The position numbers were made by a program, and so were the translations under genes. Positions 48,993 to 61,479 of a stretch of 64,000 bases of DNA are shown piece after piece (within the stretch, counting starts at the first letter, position 1; every line of letters starts with the position of its first letter). Source of the DNA: Hyaloscypha bicolor E (taxonomy: Eukaryota > Ascomycota > Leotiomycetes > Helotiales > Hyaloscyphaceae). Under the pieces are notes generated by a model that worked only from the letters and a program-made list of their open reading frames with translations, made no database searches and was not told where the DNA came from. Location of the stretch: assembly GCF_002865645.1 (NCBI RefSeq), contig NW_020194667.1:979389-1043388 (forward strand). The letters run 5' to 3'.

Positions 48993-50132
48993 TTACTTCA
49001 TTGCTGGTAGTTCCGAAATATTAGGATCTAGAGAGTGACGATTCTGCATTAAAAAGGGGCTAAGTCAGTACACGATAAATAGAAAGAGTGTACTTTGGAA
49101 TCCTTATACACTTACCCAGGATGCTGATATTGGCCCTCTAGAATCACTCCCTTCCAACTCAGCGTTAGGTTGCGGATACACGGATGGATGTGGGACAAAA
49201 AGCCGTTTTCCATCCCCCGATAACTCTGGCTTGCCACTAGGTTCGTTGTTGACGGGCTGCGTGGATCTTGCGTGACGCCGACGAAAGAAAAAAAGGAAGA
49301 GCGGGAAACCGATAAGGAGTGCAGCGCCAATGAGCGAACCAACGACAATCCCAGAAATTGCCCCGCTAGAGAGTCGAGATGGCGACGGCACAGGTAAGGT
49401 GGATTTGGAGGTGCTAGTCGGCCCCGTCACCGCGATCCCAGTGCTGGTGCTTTGGATTAAGCTTGTAATGAAGTCAGAGCTCTGCCACCGAATCTGTATT
49501 GGCCAGGCAATTTGCCATAGTGTCGTTATTCCTGTTTCTGTGAAGGTGTATTGTGACAATGAGCTCTGGTCGTAAATATTGTCTGCCACCGTGACTACCT
49601 GAGAGCCAGTTGAGAAGCCGCTATTACAGCCATCATATACGATCCCACCTCCTCCAGTTTGACTTTCCCACGCTGGGCAAACATAGCCTAAGAATGTTAG
49701 AATAGAAGGAAAAGGATAGAAGGGGTATGACTCACTGCTTGGACAGCAAAAGGCAATGGTCTCTCCGCTGGCCGAGGAAAGCTGATACGGCGACGGAGGA
49801 GGAGAGCAGGTGTGGTAGTTTGAAGGACAGTACAGACCAGGAGAATAATAGCTCGTCATCCATGCAAATCCTTGCGAGTAGTATTTCCCAGAGGGACAAC
49901 AGGAACTTATTGCGCAGCCTGGAGTGCGACGGGGATCTGAGCCAAAGTCGCGTTCTGATATGTTTCGGGTGCACGTACCGGCTGTGGTGTACCTCCAGGG
50001 GAAGCCAAGTCCCCAAGTTTGGAAGTCATAGTGATCAGTATAACAGTCTGGAGGGAAGGACAACGATGTTGTAATTGGTCCAATATTGGTGAAGGTCGTA
50101 AAAGTCGGCGAACTATAAGTTATCGATGCCAT
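48993..50132 (-). CDS. Cysteine-rich single-pass membrane protein, fungal family (3 exons, 339 aa)
   Basis: Start ATG at 50132. Intron 1 is 49688-49735 (48 bp, GTGAGT...CTAAC...TTAG). It keeps the frame, so an unspliced ORF exists that wrongly adds 16 residues. A second GTAAGT directly after SASW (donor at 49115) pairs with a CTGAC branch point and TGCAG ending at 49044 (72 bp). This adds exon 3 (48993-49043) ending SELPAMK. The protein begins like a known fungal family lacking a classical signal peptide (TNIGPITT, then a Cys ~30). It has paired CCPS motifs and a YYSPG..CPS motif, a Ser/Thr/Pro-rich stalk, a membrane helix at about residues 242-267, a RRRHAR stop-transfer cluster, and a Pro-rich cytoplasmic tail ending near ELPA. 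Probably a plasma-membrane or wall-associated surface protein; exact role unknown. No RIP damage. Confidence 0.85.
49044..49115 (-). other. Predicted intron 2 of the membrane-protein gene
   Basis: GTAAGT donor, GTACTGACTT branch-point region and TGCAG acceptor. Skipping it would end the protein after VSV; splicing extends it by 16 residues to a tail resembling family C-termini. Confidence 0.6.
49688..49735 (-). other. Predicted intron 1 of the membrane-protein gene (48 bp, in-frame)
   Basis: GTGAGT donor, TTCTAAC branch point, TTCTTAG acceptor. Length is a multiple of three with no stop, so it is invisible to ORF finding. Splicing joins PSS to YVCPAW and restores the Cys spacing. Confidence 0.8.
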
Positions 50133-50666
50133 TTTTGCTTTCAGGAGGGAGCGACAATGAGGTTTACAGGAAGGGTCCCGGATTATAAAGGCTCAGTGCC
50201 TTCTACCACAGGGCGTATTCAAGGGGCTGGCCTACAGGGAATGTCCACACTTAAAGCGAAGAGATTCGAAAATCAAACTATATAATTGGTTAGAATCTCG
50301 ATCTGCAGTGCGCGCAACAAACTCTAACACTCGCTTGCCGACCCTGACCCTGTTAAGGCACTCCCTGCCAATCCGTCTCGGGATGTCTCCTGGCCGACTT
50401 ACTCTGGGGATATGCGTCGAATTTTACTCCTTCCGTCGCACAGAGGGTAGCCTAAAGTTTAAGTGGCTTCTGTGTCGAAAAGTGTGCAGATTGACGTGAT
50501 CCTCTCACCTTCTTGCTGTCTGGCCCTTGCTCCTTTTAATTGCGTGGCTGTTGTAAGAAGGTTAAGATTGGTCAAGAATTCAGCAGTCAGTTCGGCATTC
50601 GATCGAAGAGGTTAGGAAAAGGAGGATGGAAAGGGTGGCGGACTGGGATAACAAGTGTCGCATTAG
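50133..50666. other. Divergent intergenic region
   Basis: 534 bp between the two divergent genes. It has normal composition and no RIP. I searched it for a first CDK exon encoding the glycine-rich loop (GEGTYG) and the catalytic Lys region and found none. No clear TATA box. Confidence 0.5.
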
Positions 50667-50735
50667 ATTCGCCTCGAAGCCGAAGATGAAGGTGTCCCCA
50701 GTACCGCAATTCGCGAAATTTCTCTCCTTAAAGAA

Positions 50736-51634
50736 ATGAACTACCCAAACATTGTCCGTCTCCTCAACATCGTACACGCTGATGGCCACAAACTCTACCT
50801 CGTCGTCGAATTTCTGGATCTAGATTTGAAGCGATACATGGAGGCGCTCCCAGTGTCTGATGGTGGACGAGGCAAATCTCTTCCTGAAGGATCTGGACCT
50901 GACTTGGGAAGACTCGGCTTGGGAGACGCGATGGTAAAGAAGTTCATGAGTCAATTGTGCGAGGGTGTTCGATACTGTCACAGCCATCGCGTCCTACATC
51001 GAGATCTCAAGCCGCAGAATCTATTGATCGATCGCGAAGGAAACCTTAAGCTTGCGGATTTCGGTCTTGTGCGCGCTTTCGGTGTTCCTCTTCGCACCTA
51101 CACCCATGAAGTTGTCACCCTCTGGTACAGATCACCAGAGATTCTACTTGGAGGCCGCCAATACTCGACTGGTGTTGATATGTGGTCTTTTGGATGTATC
51201 TTTGCTGAGATGTGCACTCGGAAACCCCTATTCCCTGGCGATTCTGAGATCAATGAAATCTTCAAGATCTTCCAGTAAGTTTACATCCGAGTAATTGTCG
51301 CTCCTTCGCTGGTCCTCTAGGGGCCACTGCCATGAAGGCCGAGCTATCTTCCTTTGCCATAATACATGCTTACGTAACCAGACTGTTAGGCATCCCCACC
51401 GAAGCCGACTGGCCCGGCGTCATGGACAAGACCTGCTTCCCCGACTTCAAATCCTCCTTCCCCAAATGGCAACGCGACCAATTCAAACCCCTCTGCACCA
51501 ACCTCGGCGATCACGGCCTCGACCTTCTTGAAATGATGCTGGTCTACGATCCTGCCGGCCGCATCTCTGCCAAGCAAGCCTGCATCCATCCCTACATCCA
51601 TCCCTACTTCGAAGATGGTAACTTAATCTATTAG
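50736..51634 (+). CDS. CDK1/cdc2-like protein kinase, 5'-truncated paralogue
   Basis: Exon 1 50736-51274, intron 51275-51381 (GTAAGT...CAG, 107 bp), exon 2 51382-51634; 263 aa. Homology starts earlier, at 50667 in the same frame (RLEAEDEG, then the cyclin-binding helix PSTAIRE), just after a TAG. Visible elements are LHRDLKPQN (catalytic Asp ~90), ADFG (~107-110), an activation loop with the CAK-target Thr in [11 protein letters not shown] (~123), a [12 protein letters not shown] helix, and a C-lobe ending [11 protein letters not shown]. The family drives mitotic entry with B-type cyclins. Missing here are the glycine loop and the catalytic Lys, so ATP binding should fail. LARAFG is changed to LVRAFG, and a 12-bp duplication gives IHPYIHPYF. 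It is most likely a non-functional or regulatory duplicate; the real CDK1 must be elsewhere. Confidence 0.85.
51275..51381 (+). other. Intron of the CDK1-like gene
   Basis: GTAAGT donor after IFQ and ACCAG acceptor before LLGIP. Splicing restores the conserved IF-x-LLG-x-P junction of CDK1 proteins. Confidence 0.9.
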
Positions 51635-52039
51635 TGTTCTCACAACGTGTGTGGCATGGCTCTATAGCCACCAGGGGCAAAATCGTGGGGCCTGCTCGGC
51701 TATCATGCCCTTAGAATGTCCAGGACTGGGGAAACCTGCAACCCATGTGATCTATTAATAACGGTATCAAAGACTCAATCCATGCTGATGTTTCGTATGG
51801 GTTACGAAGTGTAGAGCACTCCCTATGAAGGCCGAGTACCCTTGGTATGGACAGTCAAAGCCTTCGCCGGCAGCCCGAGGACAGAGATGCTGAGCCCGGA
51901 TATGGCGGCCAAGACTATTAATACGGGAGAACTTATGGTCCCGTTTCCGGCGGCCTGCCTTCTTATTAACCTATTTGTAAAAGGCATAGTATAGTATAGG
52001 TACTACGGGCCGCTCTTTAACTTCTATAGGAGCTATAGA
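51635..52039. other. 3' flank of the CDK-like gene, no gene seen
   Basis: Normal composition falling off toward the next RIP block. No recognisable feature. Confidence 0.4.
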
Positions 52040-52109
52040 GTCCGTATCTGAATCTTCGTCTGCTAGTATCTTGGTTTTCTAGTTAATATCAAATTCTATA
52101 TCAGTTTCC

Positions 52110-54480
52110 CCTTAGGAGATATCCTCTTTCTCCTCCTCTTTATTCGTATCTATACTCGTATATATATAATAAACCTTTAGATGCCCTCTCTTTTTTAGTA
52201 CCTTATATTAATAAGGGGTTTCTTGCTTCTTATAAAGTTATATAAGGTTATTAACGAGCTCGACCCGTATTTCAAAAATTTGATCCTTAATTAAGCTATT
52301 AAATAGCTTAAAGAATAGTTTGGTTACTTTGCCTTACTTCTCGAGCTTATACTTAAAAATTAGTAAAGTAATTATATTAGCTAGATAGATATCCTATAAT
52401 TATTAATTGACTTTAGTAATATAAATAGTTTTATAGAACTCTATAATAGTTTTCTCGAGTAAATTATTCTTTAATTAGTATTTTAAGGTATTAATATTAG
52501 CTTATATACTTTTATATTTCTCGAACTACTTTATTTCCTTAACTAATTTAATAGTAAGAAAACTATAATATTTGAAATTTCATATATATTAAGTATATTT
52601 TTTAATAAGCTTAAGAAACTTGAGGTATTAACTAATTTCAAATTTCTATATATCTATTAGATATTTCGGGGCTCTTTTATAGCAGATTAGCCTACTAATT
52701 ACTCGAATAAAATTATTTTATTATATAAAGCCAAGGTATATTACCTAATAGTTCTAATTAATAAATAATAATACATAATATTATTTATAAATATCTTTCT
52801 AATAGCTTATAATTTACTAGTACTCTTCGGGAATTAATACTTTTATAATAAGATATATTAGCTAAGCTTAGTAATAACTTATAAAAATCTATAAAGAAGT
52901 AAAATAAGAAATACTAAAAATCTATTCTTTAATTTTTTTCTTAAAACTTACTATAAATTATAGAATTCGAGCTTTTTTTTAAACTTATTTATTTGGCTAA
53001 TATAAATAAAATAATACTAGTATTTTAAGTAATCTAGAGCTTTAGTTTTAGATATATAAATTCTATTAGTAATATATTTAATATCCCGAAAAATAGGCTT
53101 TTATATCTAGTTCTTATTTTATTAGAGACAAATATAATTAGTATTAGATAAAACCTCTAGACTATAAATATTATTTAGAGAATTGAATTTGTTTTTAAAT
53201 ATATTATTAGTAAGTATTAAAGCTAATATAAAAGTAATTCTATAATATATGAGATTTTTTATTTCATAAAATATAAATACTTTTCTAATTTAAATTAGCT
53301 AGCTAAAGAAATAAAAATTAAATATAGAAAGTAATTCTATTTATTTCTTTTTCTTTTTACTAGATCTTTTAATATATTTTAGATTAAGCTTTATAATAAT
53401 AATAAATAGCTATTCTTTAATTCGAGGCAAAAATAACTAAAACTTAATATTTTTATACCGGAGTCTAATAAGAGCTTTAGGTTAAATAGTAATATAGCTA
53501 ATAAGAATTAAAAAAAGTAATAACTAGATTTTTAGCTATTTATAAATAAATACCTCTATATTATATATCTAGTAAATATTCTAAAATTAGTATAAATCCT
53601 TAATAAAAAGCCCTAACTTTTCTTTTTTCGAGTTATTAAGGTCAAATACTAGTATTAGAACTTATAGAATCTATTATTATAAAATAAGTATAAGAATTTA
53701 AAAAAAATAGAAATAAGTAAAATATATTATATATATTATATAAGATATTCTTTTTTATATATTTTTTTACTAATTATATATATATTATACTAAGGATTTT
53801 CTAATATATAATAATAAAGAATTCTTTCTTAATTTATAAGTACTTTATTTACTAGAAGAAATATATTTTAAAGTAGCTAGGTTTATATATTTTAAGAGCC
53901 TTATATAAATCTTATATTATTCCGAAAAAAGGCAAGCTTGGATTTTCTTTTCTTAATTATTTAATAATAAAATTATAAAACCTATTAAAATATAATTAGT
54001 AAATATTTATATTAAATAATCTTTTATAAAATAAGAGATTTACTTCTTTTATTTTTCTAATTTTACTTCTATTATAGCTTTAGTTTTATTATAAGAATTA
54101 AATAATATAATTTCTTTTTCTTTAAACTCTTATATTATTTACTTAATATCTATAGCTTTAGTATTAGTATTAGGTTTAGAAACAGACTTATTATTAGATA
54201 GAGAATTATAGCTAGAATCTTTAGTAAAGTCAGAATTAGAACTAAAGTTACTATTATAAGTATAGTTTAATTTCCATATCCGGTTTTTTCTTTTTAACTT
54301 TATTTATAATTTATATATTTGAGATTATTTCTTTCTATTTAGTAAAGTTAGGGAAGCTTTATCTCGGCTATAATAAAGGGTTTAATACTAAATAAAATAT
54401 CGGGAAAAACAAGCTATATTATTACTAGATAAATAGCTTTATAAGAAGAGATATAAATACTACTTTATAAGAAGTAACTA
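52110..54480 (-). pseudogene. Minus-strand relic frame, possibly gag-like
   Basis: Between 54480 and about 53700 on the minus strand a frame can be read with mainly TAA/TAG stops: a Ser/Asn-rich acidic head, then a Lys/Ser/Pro-rich basic stretch. A charged coiled-coil-like stretch is legible at 52330-52200. No catalytic motif. It could be two different relics; gag or a transposase tail are both possible. Confidence 0.3.
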
Positions 54481-55144
54481 TAAATCTTATAGATATAGCT
54501 ATTATAATACTATACTAGCTCAGTAATATATAGGCTAATTAAACTTATAAGTACTGGAAAGTAATAAGAGAATTGAGTATAAAGAAGAGCGAAAAATAAA
54601 TAATTAAGGGTAATAGTAAAAAGTAAATAGTTTAGTAGTACGAGAGATAAAGAAGTAATAGAGTAAAGTAATAAATAAATAAGTAGGTCTAGGAGGTATA
54701 AAGAATAAAGTAAAGAATAAAGAATAAATTTGAAAGTCGAGGATAAAGTAGTAGGAATATATATATCTTATAATACAAGAGCAGGAAGTTTAAATAGGTA
54801 ATATAATCTATTTTCTACTTGAAAACTTTTCCTTAAGAGAGAGCCTGCGGTTTTCAGGAGAGTTAATGAGTTCTGCTATTTCTAGAGGTGAGAATAAAGT
54901 TAGAAGAATAATACTCTCTATTTAAAATAGTAATAAGAGATACTTGCTAAATTTTTAGTAGCCTTAGATTAAGTACTTAAGCAAGTAGAGAGGTAATATA
55001 AAATAGTAGGTAAATACTTACTAAAAATAGTAATTAAATTACTAATATCTAGAAAATAATAGTTTATATTTATAGAACTATTTTAGATATTTTTTATAGG
55101 CTATATTTCTTATTTATTAATAAGAGATATTATTTTAAAGTTTA

Positions 55145-56310
55145 GAAACAGGTTATTAGCTTTATTTTAAAAAAATTAGAAAAACTAAACTATTTTTTAC
55201 CTAAAATATATTAAATTATTTCTTTATTTAATTATTTAAAAAAGATTTCTAAAAGAATATTAGCTAAAAGACTTAGTTATTTAGCCGAAACTAGTAATTT
55301 ATTATACTTCTCCTAAATAGGAAAAAGGCTATATAAGTTAGCTATTAATATTACTTTATTATTATAAAATAAAATAGAAACTAATAAGTTTTATAAGCTA
55401 AAAACTAGTATTTTTTTTCTAGATATTAAAGGTGCCTTTAATTATATATTTAAGAATAGACTATTATAGATTATAATTAGTTTATTACTATTTACTAGCT
55501 TTATTTTCTAGATATTATTATTTTTAAATAACCGGGTATTATAACTAGCTTTTAATAATAATATTAAAATATTTAAATCTATATTTACTAGTATTTTATA
55601 AAATAGTTCTATATTATTTATATTATTTCTGATTTATATCTGAAATCTATTTAAATTAATAAATATTAGTTTTAAGTTTTATTTAAATAATATAATTCTT
55701 ATTATTACTTTTAAAAGTCTTAAAAAAATATAAAGACTTTAGAATAAGAAATAAAAAATATAATTAATCTAGGAAATAAAAATACTATTAGCTTTAATAT
55801 AAATAAAACTAAGCTTATTTATTTTAATAATTTCAAAAACAAATCTAGCTTAAAATTATTTAATAAAGAACTAATTTCTTTTAGTAAAATAATTAAATAA
55901 ATAGAAATATATTTTAATAAAAATCTCAGATTTAAGTAATATATAGCTTATAAGGCTTCTAAAATAAAACAAGTCTTTTATAAAATATAGAAACTTATAA
56001 ATATATTATATAATTTATTTTTATTTATAATTAAATAATTATATTTAGCTTATATTACTAATATAATAAACTATAATTCCTTATTATAATAAAAGACTTA
56101 AAATAAAGCTTAAATTCGGCTCTTATAAGCTATATAGAACCTAGCCCTAAAAAAAACCTTAAAACTATTTAAAACTATTTTTATTATTTCTATAAAAGTC
56201 AAATTAGCTTTAATTATATTTATTATAAGACTAAATGATAATAATTATTAATATATCTATTATATTCTTAAACTAAATCTAAAATATCTAGTTAAATTAC
56301 CTTAATAAAT
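55145..56310 (+). mobile_element. Tad1-like LINE reverse transcriptase, RIP-killed
   Basis: Plus-strand frame with TAA/TAG interruptions. It reads LEKLNYFLPKIY near the start (RT block 0, K-P-x-Y-x-x-P-K-x-Y-R-P type), then LAKRLSYLAETSNLL, then the RT block A FFLDIKGAFNY (about 55415-55448, first catalytic Asp intact). Next is NSSILFILFLIYI (block B, G-x-P-Q-G-S-x-x-S-P region), then NTISFNINKTKLIYF, LRFK and the thumb motif (about 55740-56000), and LALKKTLKLF. This is the non-LTR retrotransposon RT of the fungal Tad1 clade. The endonuclease, the YxDD block, and the RNase H or zinc-knuckle end are not recoverable. Both termini are undefined. Confidence 0.85.
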
Positions 56311-56663
56311 AAATAGAAAAAACGCTTTCTATAAAATTCTACTAGTTATAATTCTTATATATAAGATTTTATACTAGTTTTAATTCTTATACTAATATAC
56401 CTATATATACTAGAATTAATTTAGAGATTTTTTAGTTATAATTATAATTTAGGTAATAAGCCTCTAAAAAGCCTAGAGCTTATTATTACTAGAATTAATT
56501 AAATATATAATAAATTATAATTATAATTATATATAATTAATTAATATATATTTATAATATATAATAAGCTATTTAATAATATATTAATAAGTAAAAAGAT
56601 ATAATAAAGTTATAATAATATATAATATTTAAATAATTTATTTATTATATCTTAATAAGCTTT

Positions 56664-56806
56664 TACTAAAACTTATATATTAAAATAATAGCTTATTATA
56701 ATTATATTAATTCCTATTATAATTTTATAAATAATTAATATATATTCGGCTTAAGCTATATTATAATTATAAATATTTTATTATTTATATTAGCTTCTTT
56801 ATTATA
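56664..56806 (+). repeat. Direct repeat copy A
   Basis: Shares TACTAAAACTTATAT, ATTATAATTATATTAATT and a long TTATAATTATAAATATTTTA-TTATTTATATTAG segment with 57378-57478 in the same orientation. Copy A has an extra ~35 bp in the middle. Possibly LTRs of a small element or a dispersed repeat. Confidence 0.5.
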
Positions 56807-57377
56807 AGAAATATAAAAGCTTATTATATTAGTATTATAACTTAGTAATATAATAAAGGTATTATAACTTAGTAAACTAGATATTATATATTAGAGATAT
56901 AATTATAAGTATATAATTATTTTAGTAAGTAATTCTATAAGAATCTTAATTACTAAATAATTATTTATTAGAATAAAAAATAAAAAAGCTAATAATATAA
57001 AAAAAGCTTAAATAATTATATAAAATTATTAGTTTTATAGAATTTCTAATTAAACCTAATATATAATAATTAGAAAAAGAATTTAAAAAGGCTATATTAT
57101 AATATAAAATCCGTTTATTTTATTAAATAAGATTCTTGAAAATTATAATAAAGCTTTCTAGAATTTTAGAATTACTAAAATATAAAAATAAGATATTTAA
57201 GCTTTTTCTTTTTTATTTATAGCTTAGTTTAAAATATTTAGATATAGTTATATTATAATATATAGTTTTTAAAAATATAAGATTTTAGTATTTCTTATAA
57301 AATTTCTAATCGGGACCTAATATATTACTATTATAGTATTAATTAGAGCTAACTAAATATTATAGAATATATATTTC

Positions 57378-57478
57378 TACTAAAACTTATATCTAAAATA
57401 ATTATATATTATAATTATATTAATTTCTATTATATTATAATTATAAATATTTTATTATTTATATTAGTTTTTTTATTA
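57378..57478 (+). repeat. Direct repeat copy B
   Basis: Partner of 56664-56806, about 570 bp downstream of its end, lacking the central ~35 bp. Confidence 0.5.
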
Positions 57479-59783
57479 CTTATATTAGTATTTCTCTATT
57501 TCTCTTTTTATTAAAGGAATTATTAAAGCTTATAATATAAATATTATAAATTAGAATTAGTATATCTTTATTATATAAATAAGGCTCTAATAATAATAAG
57601 TATTTAAGAATATTAATAAATAAAATAATATTATAAAAATTAATTACTAGAATTTTTCTAGTATTTATTAATTAGATATATAAAAATACTATAAGATTCT
57701 AGATATTATATAAAAGAAACTAGTACTTTAATTTATTATATAAATAAAGTAAAGCGCTTTATTATACGGGAAATCTAATAGGAAAAGTTATAGAAAATCT
57801 AATAGCTAGTAATAAAACTACTATATATAATTAAAACTTTATATAAACTCAATATAATTAATTTTATAATAACCCAAATATAAAAAAACAAGAAATTAAA
57901 TAAGTAATTATATAAGAAATCTCTTAAAATAATTATAAAAAATTCATAAAAAACGAAATAGTAAAAACAAGAAAATAGTAAATAAAAAAATTAATATAAA
58001 AATAAAAGAAAAGTAATAATATCTAATTATAAAAAAAAACTATAATAAAAGTATATTAAAATATAAGAATAGGTATTCTATAAAATATATTAGTAATAAG
58101 TTCAAAAAAACTAAGAAAAAAAGTTATATAATTTTTATTTACTTATTAAAACTTTTCTTAAAACCAAGTTATATTAAAGTTATTAGTACTATTATTTTGG
58201 GTTATATTATATCTATAACTAGAACCTCTTTCTCTAGAAGTACTATAAATACCCTAAATAATTATAGGACGGCCTCTAGTTATTTTAGAGAAGCTTTAGA
58301 ACTAGAAGCTAGAAAATTAGATCTTTTAATATTTAGGCTAAGGCTAAATATTCTTATTTTTTTACTTTCTAGCCTGCTTTTAAGCCTTTCTATTTATTTA
58401 AGGAGCTAATAGCTAGACTAGCTTGCTTTTTTTTAATAAAGACTCAAGTAAAAAAAATTATTTCTTTAAAATAGCCTTATTATCTCGAGTTCTAGTAATT
58501 TATTTATATTAATTATACTTTAAAGCTATATAAATTAATATAATATAAATAGAAGTTTAAAATAGTAAAACCCTAAATTTATATTTTATTTAAGAATAGA
58601 AAATCTAAAATAAATAAAAATCTAAATACTAATTTTATTAAAGATTTTATAGAACTTATTCTTATTAATATTATTAAATTTAATAGTAATTAGAAAAGTA
58701 TTATATAGCTCTAAAAAGTTATTTTTATAATTTCTTATATTATCTTATATTTTTTTAATTAAAATATAAATTATACTAGTATTATATAAATTAGTATAAA
58801 TAACTAGACTATAATTAGTAATAGCCCAAAATAGTACAAATTCTAATATATTTAAGAATAAATCTCATTAGAAAATCTAATATATATTTTAATAAAAGAA
58901 TTTTCTAAGCTTAATACTTTTATTTAAATTAATATATTTTTTTATATAAAAGATATACTTTATAAAAGGTAAGTTATTATATTTCTTAAAAAAGAAATAA
59001 ATATAAGTTTTTTTATTTATTTTAGCCTAATTCTCTTTATTATATTTCTTTATTATTATTTTTTATATAAGTTTATTAAAAATTAGTAAGTTAAGAAATT
59101 AAAATACTTATTAGTATTAAAATAAAAAATAAATAAAACTCAAAAAATACTTATTATAAATCTAATATAAGTTTTTAACTTGAAATTACAAATTAAAAAC
59201 TTAATCTTTTCTTAATCTTAAATATATAAATCTTTATTAATATCTAGCTTACTATATTTCTTAAAACCCTTAATAATTAGATTATAATAGAAATTTAATA
59301 TTATATATAAGAATAATAACTAATAATAGCTTTTATTTAATTACTTATAAATAATAGAAATTTGCTTAGTAATAAGCTCTGAATTATTAGCCTTTAGGGC
59401 CTTTCTATACTTATAAGAATACGGATTTTCTAGTAATTTAACTAGATACTTTCTAGTAAATAACTTATTTTTATTACTAAATATAGCCTTTTCTTTATTA
59501 TCTTTATTCTTATTCTTACTAGTCTCAGTAATATTTTATATATTATTCTTATATTATATCTCTAATTCTTCTAATTTAATAGTTTCTTTATCTTTTTTAT
59601 TTTCTATAATAAAAGTAACTAATTTCTTTAAAGGCTTTAATTTCAAAGTATAATAAGAAGAAAAGAATAGAGATATATTTCTATTATATATATATTATTA
59701 AAAGTTAGTTTTTATTTATATAAAATAATAAAACTATAAGAAAATATAATAGTAATATATATAAATATAAAAGAAAAAAGTAA

Positions 59784-59881
59784 ATCCAAAATCCAAAACC
59801 TAAAACCCAAAACCTAAAACCCAAAACCTAAAACCTAAAACCCAAAACCTAAAACCCAAAACCCAAAATATAAAACTTAAA
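59784..59881 (+). repeat. 7-bp telomere-like microsatellite (ACCYAAA), 14 units
   Basis: Fourteen contiguous heptamers: mainly ACCTAAA and ACCCAAA, with ATCCAAA at the left end and ATATAAA/ACTTAAA at the right end. The complementary strand reads TTT(A/G)GGT. The period is exactly 7. It resembles a permuted plant-type telomere repeat (CCCTAAA) but is not the usual fungal CCCTAA. The C-to-T variation fits RIP or drift. Confidence 0.9.
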
Positions 59882-61479
59882 AACATATAAATATAAATAA
59901 AATCACGTAATATATTAGTTTAAAGACGTTTAAAAAGTATATAAAAACGTTTTTTAAAATAAATAATTAAAAGAAAATAAGAAAATATATAAAAAAATAT
60001 ATATAAAATAATATATAACTTATTTAAGCTAGTATAAGAATTTGGCTATAAGAGCTAGCTTAAGAGCCTATAATAGAAATCTTATTCTCAGAATTACTAT
60101 CTATTATATTATATATATATTTAATACTAGAAGTAGTAATAGTTTTATAAGAACTAATAAGTACTATCTTTATTATTAAAGTCTTAGTATTTTACTAGCT
60201 TTTTAGAAAAGAGGTTTCTATAAAAAAAGCTATTTTATTATTTTATTATTAGAATTAATACTTAACTAAAGATATATTAAAAGAATTTATATTACTAGAG
60301 TATTTAAAGAGCTTAAATATTAGTATTCTTTAATAAATATATTATTTCTAAAAAATAAAAGTTATTATATACTAATAACTAATAAATAAGTTCCTTATTT
60401 AATATAGTTCTAAAAATAGTACTAGTTAAAGTTTAAAATATAATAGAATATAACTTAAGAACTAAATATTAAATCTAAATTTCATTTAATTCAAACTCTT
60501 TTTTATATAATTAATAATAAATATAAAATCTTGGAATTTTTAATTTTTATAAAATAAATATAAAGTAATAATTTTTTATAAATTATATTTAAGTAATTTA
60601 TTTGAAATTTTTGAAAAATTTAAATTTATATATTTTAAGCTTTTTAAAGTTTTAATATAATATAATTTTATAAGTAAGCTTAAGAATTATAATTAGTTTA
60701 ATAAATATAAACTAAAAATTAAATATAAATTTTTTTTTTATATTTATAATCTTTTTAAAAATATTATATTTTTATTTTCTTTTAATAAAATCAAGTTAAA
60801 TTTAAATTATAGTAATATAAATATAAAAGAAGTCTATTAAATTAGATACTTATTTAATAATATATCTTAGTATCTAGTAAGTTCTAATATAAGATTAAGA
60901 AATAAAAGCTAAAAATAAATAAAGTTAGCTAATATACTAATAAGAGGCCTAGAATAAGAAACTTTAATATTTATTTATTTTCTGATTTCTTAAATATCTA
61001 GACTATAATTATAAATATACTTTCTATAAGCTTTTAAAGCCTTATTTTATACTAAAAATATTAAAGATCTATTAAAATACCTTTTAAAAAACTCGCTAGT
61101 ACTTAAAAAAAAGTATATTAGATTTTTATAATAAAGAATTAAATAGCTAAATAGTAATTACTAAATAATTCTAAATATAAGATATTATAAAATAAGCTAA
61201 TAGAGCTTTTAAATAGTAAAAGTACTAGGCCTAAATAAATTAGAAAGAATTCTAGTAATTCTAATATAGGATTTAGTAAATTTAGTAATAATAGATTCAG
61301 GGATTTGAAATTTAATAAGATTAAAAATATTTAAGCTTCTATAAGTTATTATAGCTTATATTTGACTTATTAAGTCTATTTGCCTTTTATTTTCTCTATT
61401 TCTTTTCTTATATTATTATTTAAATATAAGAAATATAATTTCTTATATAATTTCCTTATTTTTATAATTATTTTTTAAT

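Noticed and set aside
50535..50666. Possible upstream exon of the CDK1-like gene
   Set aside because: All three plus frames were read; no glycine loop or VALKK-like segment is present and stops intervene.
58197..58409. 70-codon plus frame in the right RIP block
   Set aside because: Starts with TTG; a chance survival of an open frame in relic sequence, no pattern recognised.
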